Part shown: positions 36,690 through 46,771 of the stretch, in pieces
How the letters are laid out: every line of letters begins with the position of its first letter
Position numbering within the stretch: position 1 is the first letter of the stretch
Assembly (NCBI GenBank): GCA_013141075.1
Contig: JABFRQ010000003.1
Coordinates: forward strand, 62,001 to 126,000
DNA length: 64,000 nt
Direction: 5' to 3'
From: Methylotenera sp.
GTDB lineage: Bacteria > Pseudomonadota > Gammaproteobacteria > Burkholderiales > Methylophilaceae
Program-made: the position numbers and the translations under genes
Notes under the pieces: model-generated
Told to the model about the DNA's origin: nothing
What the model saw: the letters and a program-made list of their open reading frames with translations, nothing else
Databases searched by the model: none

Positions 36690-36721
36690 AATTTACTCCA
36701 AAGTTAGTTTTATAGTCCTAT

Positions 36722-37633
36722 TTAGTATCCAAGACTTTTGAGCGCCCTTTCGTCATCTGCCCAGCCGCCTTTAACTTTTACCCAAGTTTCTAGGTACACT
36801 TTGCTGCCAAACAGTTTTTCCATATCTTGGCGCGCTTCGGTGGATATTTGTTTCATTTTATCGCCATTTTTACCAATGAGCATTGGTTTTTGGCTATCTT
36901 TATCCACAATAATGGCCACAAAAATGCGGCGTAAATTGCCAACCACTTCAAATCTCTCTACTTCTACCGTCACCGCATAAGGCAACTCATCGCCAACCAA
37001 TCTAAAAATCTTTTCGCGCACTAGTTCGGCGGCTAAAAAGCGTTCGTTTTTATCGGTGAGTTCATCTTCAGAATATATCGCAGCTTGCTCGGGCAAGTAT
37101 TTACGTATGGTTTGTAAAAGCTCGTCTAAATTGAGGCTTTTTTTCGCGCTTACAGGCACGATTTCTGCAAAGGGAAATTCCAAGTCAAAATCTTGAATCA
37201 ATGGCAAAATATTGCCTTTATCTCCCATTAAATCTAGTTTATTCACCACTAAAAAAGTTGGCGTTTTTTCTGAAAGTAAGGCCAATACTTTTCGGTCTGC
37301 ATCGCCGAGTTTCATAGGCTCAATCACAAATAATACGACATCAACTTCTGTGAGTACTTGTGTAACGGTTTTGTTCAAACCTTTATTGAGCGCATTCAAA
37401 TGTTTTTGCTGAAAACCTGGGGTGTCGACAAACAAAAATTGCGTATCTTCTGTAGTGTGAATGCCAAGCAAGCGATGCCGTGTAGTTTGCGCTTTACGCG
37501 AAGTAATCGCTAACTTCATGCCTAAAATATGGTTGAGTAGCGTAGATTTTCCTACGTTTGGGCGGCCAACAATAGCGACTGTGCCGCATTTAAATGCAGA
37601 TGGCGCTACTGATTCTGTGTCTTTATCTGTCAT
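36722..37633 (-). CDS. era: GTPase Era
   Basis: This is a 303-residue GTPase: G1 GRPNVGKSTLLN, G3 DTPGFQ, G4 NKLDL, G5 SAKKS. A C-terminal KH domain follows (VDKDSQKPMLIGKNGDKMKQI) that binds the 3' end of 16S rRNA. Era acts in 30S subunit assembly. It has a ~10-residue N-terminal extension. It overlaps rnc by 4 bp (ATGA), the classic rnc-era arrangement. Confidence 0.98.
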   Translation of the reverse strand: MTDKDTESVAPSAFKCGTVAIVGRPNVGKSTLLNHILGMKLAITSRKAQTTRHRLLGIHTTEDTQFLFVDTPGFQQKHLNALNKGLNKTVTQVLTEVDVVLFVIEPMKLGDADRKVLALLSEKTPTFLVVNKLDLMGDKGNILPLIQDFDLEFPFAEIVPVSAKKSLNLDELLQTIRKYLPEQAAIYSEDELTDKNERFLAAELVREKIFRLVGDELPYAVTVEVERFEVVGNLRRIFVAIIVDKDSQKPMLIGKNGDKMKQISTEARQDMEKLFGSKVYLETWVKVKGGWADDERALKSLGY

Positions 37634-38322
37634 TTTCTAGTTTTTCCAATATTGATGCTTTCTAAGGCAAGTAAGGCGAGTTGCGCCGCTTGCTGTTCTG
37701 CAATGCGGCGGCTAGAGCCTTCGCCAACAGTGCGTATATCTAATTTTTGTATGAAACATTCCACAATAAATACTTGGGCATGGGCTTCACCGCCAGTGTG
37801 CACTACGGCATATTCTGGTACTGCGATTTTTTTGCCTTGCAGCAACTCTTGCAATAAGGATTTTGGGTCTTTATCGATAATTTTGGGGTCAATGGTGTCC
37901 AGCTTTTTACTGTACAAATTAAGCACAAGCGCTTCAGCAGCGGAAAAACCACCATCTAAATAAGTGGCGCCGATGATGGCTTCTAGTGCATCGGCCAATA
38001 TTGAAGGCCTACGCCAGCCTGCACTTTTAAGTTCACCTTCGCCTAACTTTAGCGCATCACCAATCTCTAGTGAAAAAGCAATTTCGCTAATCGTTGCTTC
38101 TTTCACCAGCTGCGCTCGCAGGCGGCTTAAATCGCCTTCATCTAAGTTAGAAAAACGTTGGTATAACTGATTAGCAATAATAAAATTGAGCGCACCGTCG
38201 CCTAAATACTCTAAACGCTCATTGTTTTGCGCGCTATAGCTACGGTGCGTGAGTGCTTGTGTGAGCAGATTACTATCTACAAACTTGTAAGTCAGGCGTT
38301 TTGCTAAAAGCTGTTGCGTCAT
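37630..38322 (-). CDS. rnc: Ribonuclease III
   Basis: This 230-residue protein has an RNase III catalytic domain with signature NERLEYLGDGALNFIIA and the metal ligands (E..LGD, later DALEAIIGA). A C-terminal double-stranded RNA-binding domain follows (DPKSLLQELLQGKKIAVPEYAV). It processes rRNA precursors and regulatory duplexes. Upstream is the DUF4845 gene (26 bp). Confidence 0.98.
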   Translation of the reverse strand: MTQQLLAKRLTYKFVDSNLLTQALTHRSYSAQNNERLEYLGDGALNFIIANQLYQRFSNLDEGDLSRLRAQLVKEATISEIAFSLEIGDALKLGEGELKSAGWRRPSILADALEAIIGATYLDGGFSAAEALVLNLYSKKLDTIDPKIIDKDPKSLLQELLQGKKIAVPEYAVVHTGGEAHAQVFIVECFIQKLDIRTVGEGSSRRIAEQQAAQLALLALESINIGKTRK

Positions 38323-38348
38323 TGGGTTATGCGTGAATACGGCCTGAT

Positions 38349-38735
38349 TTATTTACCGTTGGTCTCAAAATCAATCTGTGCGCTGATGTTGCCAAATAGC
38401 GGTGTAACCACTTGATATTTAGCAGTAACTTCAGTTTCACCCGCGCTATTTTTATCAATTGAGAGATCAGAGCCTTTGATAACTGTGACATAGTCAGCTT
38501 CTACACGCTTGTTAAATGAAGCGATAATTTCGCCTTTACTCATCGCGCTTAATGAATCTTTATTCATGTTACGCACGATTTTTTTAACTGAAAAAAACTC
38601 TTGATAAGCAGGAAATATTTTCATTGCAAGCAATGCAACAAACACTAGCAAGCCGCCAATAAACAACATGCCAAGCATAGTTGCGCCCACTTGTTTTTTA
38701 GAATTGTAGTGCTGATTTGTTAAAGTATTACGCAT
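38349..38735 (-). CDS. DUF4845 single-pass membrane protein
   Basis: This is a 128-residue protein with one N-terminal helix (GATMLGMLFIGGLLVFVALLAMKI) followed by a ~90-residue periplasmic domain. Its start (QVGATMLGML) resembles pilin-like N-termini, as is usual for DUF4845 proteins found between lepB and rnc in beta- and gammaproteobacteria. Function unknown; the location suggests co-expression with signal peptidase I. Confidence 0.85.
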   Translation of the reverse strand: MRNTLTNQHYNSKKQVGATMLGMLFIGGLLVFVALLAMKIFPAYQEFFSVKKIVRNMNKDSLSAMSKGEIIASFNKRVEADYVTVIKGSDLSIDKNSAGETEVTAKYQVVTPLFGNISAQIDFETNGK

Positions 38736-38760
38736 TATTTTCTCCTATTTTCATAAACAG

Positions 38761-39609
38761 TTAATGTATTGAATTGCCGATTCTAGAAGGTTGATCAAAA
38801 TTCATCCAGATAAAAAACGCTTTACCAACTAAGTTTCTCTCAGGCACAAAACCCCACATGCGACTATCTGAACTGTTATCGCGATTATCACCCATCGCTA
38901 AATAATGTCCAGCGGGAACAACAATCTCGTTGTTGATAGCAAAAGTTTCGCAAATTTCGGCTGTTATTGGCTGTACATCAATTGCAGCCTCAGCGATTTC
39001 GTCAATCAATGATTTGGGGGGCATATCTGGCGGGTTGCAATAAGTTGGCTTATCATCATTTAAAATTTCATGCTGTACATCGCCCAATTTTTCACTTAGC
39101 TGTTTGGTTGATTTAATGTTAAGCTCAGGCTCCACATACTCATAACTGCCTGACTCTTGCACATTTATTTGTTTGCCATTGATAGCGAGTTGCTTATCTT
39201 GATAGCTAATTTTATCGCCTGGCAAGCCAACCACGCGCTTAATATAATCTACAGATGGCGCCGACGGATAATGAAACACAAACACATCGCCACGTTCTGG
39301 GTGATTAGTTTTAAATATAGTATTGTTGAAAATTGGCATCCGAATACCATAAGTAAATTTATTCACCAAAATATAATCTCCAGACAATAACGTAGGCATC
39401 ATAGAGCCTGATGGAATTTTGAAAGGCTCAACAATAAAAGAGCGTACAAAAAATACTACCAAAATCACGGGGAAAAAGCTTTTAGCGTACTCTACCCATA
39501 TTGGCTCTGCTGCACCTACCGCGCGCTTTTTACGCAAAACTAAGCTATCTAACAGCCAAATAATGCCTGTGACTACCAATATTACAATCATGAATAATGC
39601 AAAAATCAT
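38761..39609 (-). CDS. lepB: Signal peptidase I
   Basis: This 282-residue enzyme has N-terminal membrane helices and the catalytic Ser in KIPSGSMMPTLL. The catalytic Lys is in DYIKRVVGLPGD, and the conserved box E is GDNRDNSSDSRMWGFVP. It cleaves Sec and Tat signal peptides on the periplasmic face. An insertion with three cysteines (TYCNPPD, EICETF) between box D and E is longer than in short homologues. It lies 19 bp downstream of lepA, the standard order. Confidence 0.97.
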   Translation of the reverse strand: MIFALFMIVILVVTGIIWLLDSLVLRKKRAVGAAEPIWVEYAKSFFPVILVVFFVRSFIVEPFKIPSGSMMPTLLSGDYILVNKFTYGIRMPIFNNTIFKTNHPERGDVFVFHYPSAPSVDYIKRVVGLPGDKISYQDKQLAINGKQINVQESGSYEYVEPELNIKSTKQLSEKLGDVQHEILNDDKPTYCNPPDMPPKSLIDEIAEAAIDVQPITAEICETFAINNEIVVPAGHYLAMGDNRDNSSDSRMWGFVPERNLVGKAFFIWMNFDQPSRIGNSIH

Positions 39610-39628
39610 TGCTTGTTTTTCCTAAGGT

Positions 39629-41422
39629 CTATTTATCTTCTACACGTAAAATCGCTAAAAACGCTTCTTGTGGAATCTCTACATTACCTACTTGCTTCAT
39701 GCGCTTTTTACCTTCTTTTTGCTTATCTAGCAATTTACGTTTACGTGAAACATCGCCGCCATAACATTTAGCAATTACGTTTTTACGCATCGCTTTTACG
39801 GTTTCACGCGCAATAATAGTGGCGCCAATGCTGGCTTGAATCGCAACATCAAACATTTGACGCGGAATCAGCTCGCGCATTTTTTCTGCAACTTGCCCAC
39901 CACGGTAACGGCTATTGGCGCGGTGCACAATTAAACTCAACGCATCTACGCGCTCACCATTGACCATAATATCAAGCTTTACTAAATCTGCCGCACGAAA
40001 CTCTAAAAACTCGTAATCCATTGATGCATAACCGCGCGACACTGATTTTAATTTATCAAAAAAATCCAGCACCACTTCATTGAGTGGCATTTCATAGCTC
40101 AACATCACTTGTCGACCCAAATACTGCATATTTTTCTGTATACCACGCTTACCGTTACATAAAGTCATCACAGGGCCTACATAGTCTTGCGGCATAAGTA
40201 AGTTAACATTGATAACGGGCTCACGAATTTCTTCGATACGTGACATATCAGGCAGACGTGACGGGTTTTCGATTTGTTGCACTGTGCCGTCTTTTAATAA
40301 AAGCTCGTAGACCACAGTTGGCGCAGTGGTAATTAAATCCATGTCATATTCGCGCTCTAAGCGCTCTTGCACAATTTCCATATGCAGCAAGCCTAGAAAG
40401 CCGCATCTAAAACCAAAGCCTAATGCGGTTGAGTTTTCTGGCTCAAATAGCAAGCTCGCATCATTCAAACTAAGCTTTTCAAGCGCAGTACGCAAGGATT
40501 CAAATTGGTTTGATTCTACAGGATAAAGCCCTGCAAACACTTGCGGCTTTACCTCTTTAAAGCCAGCTAGCGCCTCAGCAGCAGGCTTATTCACCAACGT
40601 TACGGTATCGCCCACTTTCGCGCTGGCAAGCTCTTTAATACCCGCAATAATAAAACCTACCTCGCCTGCTGAAAGCGAAGTTTTTTGCAAGGATTTTGGC
40701 GTAAATACGCCGACTTGTTCACATAAAAATTCAGCGCGCGTTGCCATTAAACGGATTTTATCTTTTGGTTTTAACACACCATCTATCACGCGTACTAACA
40801 TCACCACGCCGACATAATTATCAAACCAGGCGTCAATCACCAATGCCTTGAGAGGGCCGTCGATATTGCCTTGTGGCGGTGGTACTTTTTTTATCACCGC
40901 TTCTAACACATCGCGTACGCCTAAGCCCGTTTTGGCTGAGCATAGCACCGCATCGCTTGCATCTACGCCGATGACATCTTCTATTTCTTGCTTTACACGC
41001 TCTGGGTCAGCCGATGGCAGATCAATTTTATTGAGCACCGCTGTGACTTCTACGCCTAAATCTAAGGCGGTATAACAGTTTGCAACGCTTTGCGCCTCAA
41101 CGCCTTGCGAGGCATCTACCACCAATAGCGCGCCTTCACACGCTGACAGCGAACGCGAAACTTCGTAGCTAAAATCCACATGACCTGGTGTGTCAATCAA
41201 ATTTAAATGGTAAATTTGACCATCATCGGCTTTGTAGTCTAACGCTGCGGTTTGCGCCTTAATAGTAATGCCACGTTCACGCTCAATATCCATTGAATCA
41301 AGAACTTGCGCTTCCATCTCGCGGTCTTCCAGTCCACCACAGAGGTGAATAATGCGGTCGGCCAAGGTGGATTTTCCGTGGTCAATATGAGCAATAATAG
41401 AGAAATTACGAATGTTTTTCAT
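39629..41422 (-). CDS. lepA: Elongation factor 4 (LepA)
   Basis: This is a 597-residue translational GTPase: G1 [18 protein letters not shown] switch [15 protein letters not shown]. Domains II, III and V are followed by the LepA-specific C-terminal domain ([27 protein letters not shown]). LepA binds ribosomes and aids initiation and recovery under stress. It heads the minus-strand lepA-lepB-DUF4845-rnc-era cluster. Confidence 0.99.
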   Translation of the reverse strand: MKNIRNFSIIAHIDHGKSTLADRIIHLCGGLEDREMEAQVLDSMDIERERGITIKAQTAALDYKADDGQIYHLNLIDTPGHVDFSYEVSRSLSACEGALLVVDASQGVEAQSVANCYTALDLGVEVTAVLNKIDLPSADPERVKQEIEDVIGVDASDAVLCSAKTGLGVRDVLEAVIKKVPPPQGNIDGPLKALVIDAWFDNYVGVVMLVRVIDGVLKPKDKIRLMATRAEFLCEQVGVFTPKSLQKTSLSAGEVGFIIAGIKELASAKVGDTVTLVNKPAAEALAGFKEVKPQVFAGLYPVESNQFESLRTALEKLSLNDASLLFEPENSTALGFGFRCGFLGLLHMEIVQERLEREYDMDLITTAPTVVYELLLKDGTVQQIENPSRLPDMSRIEEIREPVINVNLLMPQDYVGPVMTLCNGKRGIQKNMQYLGRQVMLSYEMPLNEVVLDFFDKLKSVSRGYASMDYEFLEFRAADLVKLDIMVNGERVDALSLIVHRANSRYRGGQVAEKMRELIPRQMFDVAIQASIGATIIARETVKAMRKNVIAKCYGGDVSRKRKLLDKQKEGKKRMKQVGNVEIPQEAFLAILRVEDK

Positions 41423-41450
41423 TGTTAAATTTTAGGCTTTAAAAACAGAT

Positions 41451-41474
41451 AAGGCGCCACATCGCGCCTTTTTT
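41451..41474 (+). terminator. Possible intrinsic terminator between lepA and the EEP gene
   Basis: AAGGCGC-cacatc-GCGCCTTTTTT forms a GC stem with a T6 tail on the plus strand. No plus-strand gene lies upstream, so it could stop antisense transcripts from within lepA. Orientation makes the function uncertain. Confidence 0.4.
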
Positions 41475-41630
41475 CAGTAGGCGTGATTTTACTACAAAGG
41501 CTTGATTAGTTTGTAATTATTTGTATTAAGCTAACAATAGCAGATTGCATATTGGCATTACATAACTCTAGAATTTCTGTACGATTGTTGTATCATCAAA
41601 CCATACATCCATTTCGGCGAAAAAACTATT

Positions 41631-42398
41631 TTGCATAACACCTTACGCATTGCTACATTCAATATCCATAAGGGGTTTACGCATTTTAATGCCCGATTTT
41701 CTTTGCATCATCAACGCGAGTTACTGCGAAAACTACATGCGGATATTATTTTTTTACAAGAAGTACAAGATGCGCATACCAAACATAGTAAACAATTTGT
41801 GAGTGGCGCTCACTTTGGTAAATTTAACGCTGGCCAAATGGAGTTTTTGGCAGATGAAGTTTGGCAAGATTATGCTTATGGCAAAAATGCGGTGTATCCC
41901 GCTGGGCATCATGGTAATGCTTTGCTTTCAAAATTCCCCATTATTAGCACGCATAATGAAAATATTTCTGCCCATGCAACGGAAGAGCGCGGCATGTTGC
42001 ACAGCGAAATTACCGTCCCTGGCTGGGATGCGCCATTACACGCCTTTTGCGTGCATCTTGGCTTATTTGCACATTGGCGTCGTCAGCAATTAGCCAGCGT
42101 GGCAGATTATATTGAGCAACACGTGCCGCCCAATGCGCCTTTGATTATTGCCGGTGATTTTAATGACTGGAGTGCACGTTCTGGCCAAGTTTTTGCCGCA
42201 CGATTGCACATGCGCGAGGTATTTGAGCATCATGCAGGCAAGCATGCACGGAGTTTTCCGTCGTGGCTGCCGATATTGCGGCTAGACCGTATTTACGTGC
42301 GTGGCTTTGATGTAAAACACGTGGAAGTGCATTCAGGTGCGCATTTTATTAAGGTTTCTGACCACGCTATTTTAACGGCAACACTGACTAAGCTCTAA
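41631..42398 (+). CDS. Endonuclease/exonuclease/phosphatase family protein (YbhP-like)
   Basis: This 255-residue EEP-fold hydrolase starts at TTG 41631 (listed as M; LHNTLRIATFNIHKGF). The family motifs are RIATFNIHKG, FLQEVQD (catalytic Glu), AGDFNDW (Asp/Asn pair) and VSDHAIL (C-terminal Asp-His). No signal peptide is visible. It pairs with a cardiolipin synthase 40 bp downstream, the same pairing as ybhP-clsB in Escherichia coli, so a phospholipid-related role is plausible but unproven. Confidence 0.85.
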   Translation: MHNTLRIATFNIHKGFTHFNARFSLHHQRELLRKLHADIIFLQEVQDAHTKHSKQFVSGAHFGKFNAGQMEFLADEVWQDYAYGKNAVYPAGHHGNALLSKFPIISTHNENISAHATEERGMLHSEITVPGWDAPLHAFCVHLGLFAHWRRQQLASVADYIEQHVPPNAPLIIAGDFNDWSARSGQVFAARLHMREVFEHHAGKHARSFPSWLPILRLDRIYVRGFDVKHVEVHSGAHFIKVSDHAILTATLTKL

Positions 42399-42438
42399 AT
42401 TATCCCAGCTTTAATTAAAAGGCGTAACAAACCAGCTT

Positions 42439-43599
42439 ATGACTCACTTCATTGCAGGCAATCAAATTCAGCTATTACGCAATGGCACTGAGTATTTTCC
42501 TGCGCTAGAGGCTGCTATTCATGGCGCCCTACACAGTATTTATCTGCAAAGTTACATTTACCGCGCCGATACAATTGGAATACGCATTGGCGCTGCGCTC
42601 ATGCAGGCTGCGCAGCGTGGCGTGGCCGTACACGTGCTGCTGGATGGTTTTGGTTGCAAAGACTTACCAAAATCTTATGTAAAAACACTAGAACTTACAG
42701 GCGTGCAAGTGATGTTTTATCGACCCAAAATATCACCATGGTCATTCGAAAAAAGTCGATTACGCCGATTGCATCAAAAAATTGTAGTGATTGACGAAAA
42801 AATAGGCTTTGTTGGCGGCATTAACATTATGGATGATTTTGAGGTGCCTAATGCTGCGCCCAATAATGTGCCGCCGCGCATTGATTATGCGGTAAAAATT
42901 GAAGGTAAATTATTGCCCATTATTGCTGGTCACGTTCAAAAAATTTGGCGCCGTATGGCAATAACGCACTTGCTACCGCCCCCAGCATTAACACATGAAA
43001 AGCCTAGCGTCATTGATTCGCCCAGTATTAAAGCTGCCTTTATTTTGCGCGATAACGTGCTACATAGGCGCGATATTGAAGATGCATATTTAGAAGCCAT
43101 TCATCATGCAAAGGCCGAAATTATTATTGCCAATGCTTACTTCGTACCTGGCAGAAAGTTTCGTAAAGCCTTACTAGATGCGGCTAACAGAGGCGTTACC
43201 GTCAAACTACTATTACAAGGCCGCATGGAATATTTTTTAATGTTCGCCACGCATGCGTTTTATAGCGAGTTTTTAGAAAGCGGCATAGAAATCTACGAAT
43301 ATCGTAAAAGTTACATGCATTGCAAAGTTGCAGTTATTGACCAATATTGGGCAACGGTTGGCTCCTCTAACATTGACCCATTTAGCTTGTTATTGGCGCG
43401 CGAGGCAAATGTGCTGGTAAAAAACACAGCCTTTGCTATTGAACTACGCACCGACTTACTCACCGTTATTCAAGCGGGCGCTATTCAAATATCACCACAA
43501 GCATGGGCGCGCGGCAATATTATTAAGCGCTTTGCCTCGTGGATTACATTTGGATTAGTACGGTGGTTTTTGGGCTTGATTGGGCACTCAAATCAATAG
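42439..43599 (+). CDS. clsB: Cardiolipin synthase B-like phospholipase D family protein
   Basis: This is a 386-residue protein with two HKD motifs: RLHQKIVVIDEKIGFVGG (H-K-D, ~110) and YMHCKVAVIDQYWATVGSSN (~290). Length and layout match ClsB (YbhO), which makes cardiolipin from phosphatidyl donors. It lacks the two N-terminal membrane helices of ClsA. It follows the EEP gene in the same direction; a stem-loop repeat and a bidirectional terminator lie after it. Confidence 0.9.
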   Translation: MTHFIAGNQIQLLRNGTEYFPALEAAIHGALHSIYLQSYIYRADTIGIRIGAALMQAAQRGVAVHVLLDGFGCKDLPKSYVKTLELTGVQVMFYRPKISPWSFEKSRLRRLHQKIVVIDEKIGFVGGINIMDDFEVPNAAPNNVPPRIDYAVKIEGKLLPIIAGHVQKIWRRMAITHLLPPPALTHEKPSVIDSPSIKAAFILRDNVLHRRDIEDAYLEAIHHAKAEIIIANAYFVPGRKFRKALLDAANRGVTVKLLLQGRMEYFLMFATHAFYSEFLESGIEIYEYRKSYMHCKVAVIDQYWATVGSSNIDPFSLLLAREANVLVKNTAFAIELRTDLLTVIQAGAIQISPQAWARGNIIKRFASWITFGLVRWFLGLIGHSNQ

Positions 43600-43622
43600 C
43601 AATTCTAGCCCACATTACGTGA

Positions 43623-43688
43623 CACTCCCAAGCACTGCCCTGTGAGCCTTTATCAGAGCGGCTTGCAGGGCAGCGTTTTTCTCTCGAG
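43623..43688 (+). repeat. Dispersed 3'-end stem-loop repeat, copy B
   Basis: The stem is CTGCCCTGTGAGCC / GGCTTGCAGGGCAG with a TTTATCAGAGC loop, then GTTTTTCTCTCGAG. It lies 24 bp after the clsB stop, in clsB orientation. It matches copies A (30581) and C (50587). Confidence 0.85.
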
Positions 43689-43736
43689 GGTTTATATGTA
43701 ACTTTTTACATGTAGTTTTAAGTGAAAATTTTAGCC

Positions 43737-43766
43737 AAAAAAAACCCGCATTTCTGCGGGATTTTT
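43737..43766. terminator. Bidirectional intrinsic terminator between clsB and mucD
   Basis: CCCGCA-tttc-TGCGGG has an A8 run on its left (T8 tail for minus-strand mucD transcripts) and ATTTTT on its right (for plus-strand clsB transcripts). It sits between two converging genes. Confidence 0.85.
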
Positions 43767-43793
43767 AAACATAAAACACCAACTATGCGTGCA

Positions 43794-45221
43794 CTATTTA
43801 GCTATTTTAATTGGTACATACAAAGTGCTTTCACCACGCAACACTAGCACAGCCACCGTTTTACCCGCCGCCACACCGTTAATTTGCTTGTTAAACAGCT
43901 CTACACTTTGCGTTTCAGAGTTATTTAAACCAAGGATTACATCGCCACGGCGAATGCCTGCTTGGGCGGCCGCGCCTATGCTATCTACCACCAATAAACC
44001 ATTTTTGCCATTGAGCTTTTTCTTTTGCGCTGGCGTGAGCTCTTTGAGCGTTAAGCCAATTTTATTCACCTCAGCTTTTGGCACAGGTTTATTGGGTTGT
44101 GCCACATCTACTGGGTCAGCTGGCATTTCGCCTATGCCCATATTGAGTGTTTTTAGGCTGCCTTTGCGCAAAATTTCTACCGCAACAATTTTGCCAGGTT
44201 TGGTTGCACCTACAGCACGTGGTAAATCGGCTGAGGTTGCAATTTGCTTGCCATCAAACTTCAAGATAACATCGCCAGCTACTAAGCCGCCTTTATCCGC
44301 TGGGCCGTTTTTTTCTACCCCTGCAACTAATGCGCCGTTGGTATTTTTCATGCCGAAAGATTCAGCCAATTCTTTGGTGATTTCTTGAATCGCAATGCCC
44401 AGCCAGCCGCGCGTAATCTTGCCTGTGGCTTTAAGTTGATTAGAAACATCAATCGCCACATCAATCGGAATCGCGAACGACAAGCCCATAGAACCACCAC
44501 TGCGGCTATAAATTTGCGAGTTAATGCCGACAACTTCACCATTTAAGTTATACAAAGGACCGCCCGAGTTGCCTGGGTTGATGGCGACATCGGTTTGAAT
44601 AAATGGCACAAAATTTTCTTGCGGCAACGCACGGCCTTTAGCGCTCACAATACCTGCGGTCATGGTGTTTTCTAGCCCAAATGGCGAGCCGATTGCCGCC
44701 ACCCATTCGCCTACTTTAAGTTTGCTAGGATCGCCTACATTGGCTTTGGGTAAGCCTGTGGCCTCAATTTTAACTAGCGCCACATCGGTACGTTTATCAG
44801 CACCAATGACTTTGGCTTTAAACTCGCGCTTGTCTGCCAGCTTAACAATAACTTCGTCAGCATCGCTAATCACGTGCGCGTTAGTTAAAATGTAGCCATC
44901 GCTACTGATAATAAAGCCTGAACCTAGTGATTGCGATTTGTAATCTGGCTGAGGCGAGCCATTTTGACCTGGTGCGCCTGGCATACCAGGCATATTAGGA
45001 ATGCCAAAACGTTTAAAGAATTCTTGTAACTGCTCATCGCCTTCTAAGCCTGGGAACGGCGACAGGCCTGTATCTGCACGCATAGTTTGCGTTACACTGA
45101 TATTCACTACCTCAGCGCCGTGATTTTCGGCCAGTGTAGTAAAGTCTGGCAGGTCTTTTGCATAAACATTGGTGTTTACCGAAGCCATTAACCCAAAAAC
45201 AGCAATCCAATTTCTTAACAT
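43794..45221 (-). CDS. mucD: DegP/MucD-type periplasmic serine protease
   Basis: This is a 475-residue protein with a signal peptide, then a trypsin-like domain with the triad His (NAHVI, ~113), Asp (RTDVAL, ~143) and Ser (NPGNSGGP, ~219). Two PDZ domains follow (~270-360 and ~385-470). A Pro/Gly/Met-rich loop (PNMPGMPGAPGQNGS) replaces the usual Q-linker. It degrades or refolds damaged envelope proteins. It is the last gene downstream of rpoE-rseA-rseB-rseC and should be sigma-E-controlled, as in Pseudomonas algU-mucABCD. Confidence 0.95.
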   Translation of the reverse strand: MLRNWIAVFGLMASVNTNVYAKDLPDFTTLAENHGAEVVNISVTQTMRADTGLSPFPGLEGDEQLQEFFKRFGIPNMPGMPGAPGQNGSPQPDYKSQSLGSGFIISSDGYILTNAHVISDADEVIVKLADKREFKAKVIGADKRTDVALVKIEATGLPKANVGDPSKLKVGEWVAAIGSPFGLENTMTAGIVSAKGRALPQENFVPFIQTDVAINPGNSGGPLYNLNGEVVGINSQIYSRSGGSMGLSFAIPIDVAIDVSNQLKATGKITRGWLGIAIQEITKELAESFGMKNTNGALVAGVEKNGPADKGGLVAGDVILKFDGKQIATSADLPRAVGATKPGKIVAVEILRKGSLKTLNMGIGEMPADPVDVAQPNKPVPKAEVNKIGLTLKELTPAQKKKLNGKNGLLVVDSIGAAAQAGIRRGDVILGLNNSETQSVELFNKQINGVAAGKTVAVLVLRGESTLYVPIKIAK

Positions 45222-45282
45222 CTATTCACCTCGTATAACGTCAAATAACATCACTTTTAATCACTAAAATTAAGCTTCATCT

Positions 45283-45726
45283 TCATGCGCGCCGCAAAAT
45301 CACTGCTTGATATTTTCCGCTATAAGCAGCGCCTGATTTATTTCGACCAATTAAATGGCCTTTTACCCACATAAAACCTAGCACCAAGCCTAAAACTGCG
45401 CCCACAATCACATAAAACTGATTGCTGAAAAAATAATCTGCCAGCACCGTGCCAACCAACAAGCCAATTAAAGGCACACCATACATATAAAACGCAGAGT
45501 TCAATACCGCGTGTTCATCTATGCCCACTACAACGCTATCACCCACTTTGGCGTTGACGGCATTTTCAGCAGTAAATGCGTGGCTATTATGCCCCAGCAA
45601 TTTACCCCAAGTGGCATTGCCACATCCGCGTTTTTGCCCGCATAGGCCACAGGCGGTGCGGCGCTCTATTTCAAGCGTGGCTTGTGTGCCAGAGCAGTTT
45701 GTAACGATGGCGTATTCTTCAATCAT
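45283..45726 (-). CDS. rseC: RseC/MucC-like membrane regulator
   Basis: This 147-residue protein has an N-terminal cytoplasmic Cys-rich part (NCSGTQATLEI, CGLCGQKRGCG) that may bind an Fe-S cluster or act in redox. Two transmembrane helices follow (MYGVPLIGLLVGTVLADYFF; FYVIVGAVLGLVLGFMWV). RseC proteins modulate sigma-E and SoxR reduction. It lies between rseB and mucD in the expected order. Confidence 0.92.
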   Translation of the reverse strand: MIEEYAIVTNCSGTQATLEIERRTACGLCGQKRGCGNATWGKLLGHNSHAFTAENAVNAKVGDSVVVGIDEHAVLNSAFYMYGVPLIGLLVGTVLADYFFSNQFYVIVGAVLGLVLGFMWVKGHLIGRNKSGAAYSGKYQAVILRRA

Positions 45727-45791
45727 AGCTTTGAAATTATGGTGTTGGTTTGTTACTTTTAAAGAGGAATAATAATATGTAATTATGAATT

Positions 45792-46760
45792 TTATTTGAC
45801 GAACACTACAGCATTAGCAATTTGTGCCACGGTAGCTTCTGGCACTTCACCCAATACAGTAATTTGCAAAAAGCCTGTAACGTTAGAATAAAAGCTCGTA
45901 TTGCCCACTACGCTGCGGCCAACTCTTGGTTTTGCGCCGTTTGCAAGCGGCTCAATGAACAATGAAACCGAAGCTAAGCCATCAGAAAATATCACGTGCG
46001 TCACTGGCAATGCCTTGCCGCGCACAGTGCGCATCATTTGATCTACCTTGCGATATCCTGCTGGCAGCTCTTTTAATACCCAATGTGGGCTTGGGTTATT
46101 GTCTGCCTGCGCGGCAATTTCATCTTCCATCACGTAATTTTTATTGGCATCAATTTTTGGCTTAAACCAATCTAAATCTACCGTGTTGAAAAGATTGACC
46201 TGACTAAAAGCAATGCTATCCATCGTTTCATTGCGATTATTAAACATTACAGATTTCAACACCAAACCATATTCTGTATCTACCCAAAACCTGTAACCGT
46301 AACGTAAATTATCTTTGGGTTCTAACAATAACACTTGTGCTTGACGGTCAGCCACGCGCTCAGTTTCACCTGTACGGACAGAATAACTTGCCTTCACTGC
46401 CACTAAATTGGTGGGTAAAATTGCAGGAAACATATTTTGCCCACGGCGTTTTTCAATGATGATTTTTTCGTTTTTTGGATTGTAAATAGTTAAATTACCA
46501 CCTTGGCTAAACACTTCACGCGGCGCGCCATCTAACACCACATTGCGAGAATATTCTTGCTGGCCGTTAAACATATGTTTGATTTCAACAGATTTAGTAT
46601 GCTGGCCAGACTGGCAAACAAATATGCCTTGGTAGCTCAACACGTGCGCGGCATCCGCCGCCTTTTGCAGCGCCTGCCACGCATCTTCATCAGATGCGGC
46701 CTGCACATTTAAACTCGCACTGGCAAATAAGCAGACTAAAACGAAATACTTAAACATCAT
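45792..46760 (-). CDS. rseB: Sigma-E regulatory protein RseB/MucB
   Basis: This is a 322-residue periplasmic protein with a signal peptide (FVLVCLFASASLNVQA) and the two RseB domains: a LolA/LolB-like N-domain (~25-210) and a C-domain (~220-320) that starts after NNPSPHWVLKELPAGY. RseB binds RseA and protects it from cleavage, and senses mislocalised lipopolysaccharide. It is 11 bp downstream of rseA. Confidence 0.95.
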   Translation of the reverse strand: MMFKYFVLVCLFASASLNVQAASDEDAWQALQKAADAAHVLSYQGIFVCQSGQHTKSVEIKHMFNGQQEYSRNVVLDGAPREVFSQGGNLTIYNPKNEKIIIEKRRGQNMFPAILPTNLVAVKASYSVRTGETERVADRQAQVLLLEPKDNLRYGYRFWVDTEYGLVLKSVMFNNRNETMDSIAFSQVNLFNTVDLDWFKPKIDANKNYVMEDEIAAQADNNPSPHWVLKELPAGYRKVDQMMRTVRGKALPVTHVIFSDGLASVSLFIEPLANGAKPRVGRSVVGNTSFYSNVTGFLQITVLGEVPEATVAQIANAVVFVK

Positions 46761-46771
46761 TTAGCAGCCCA

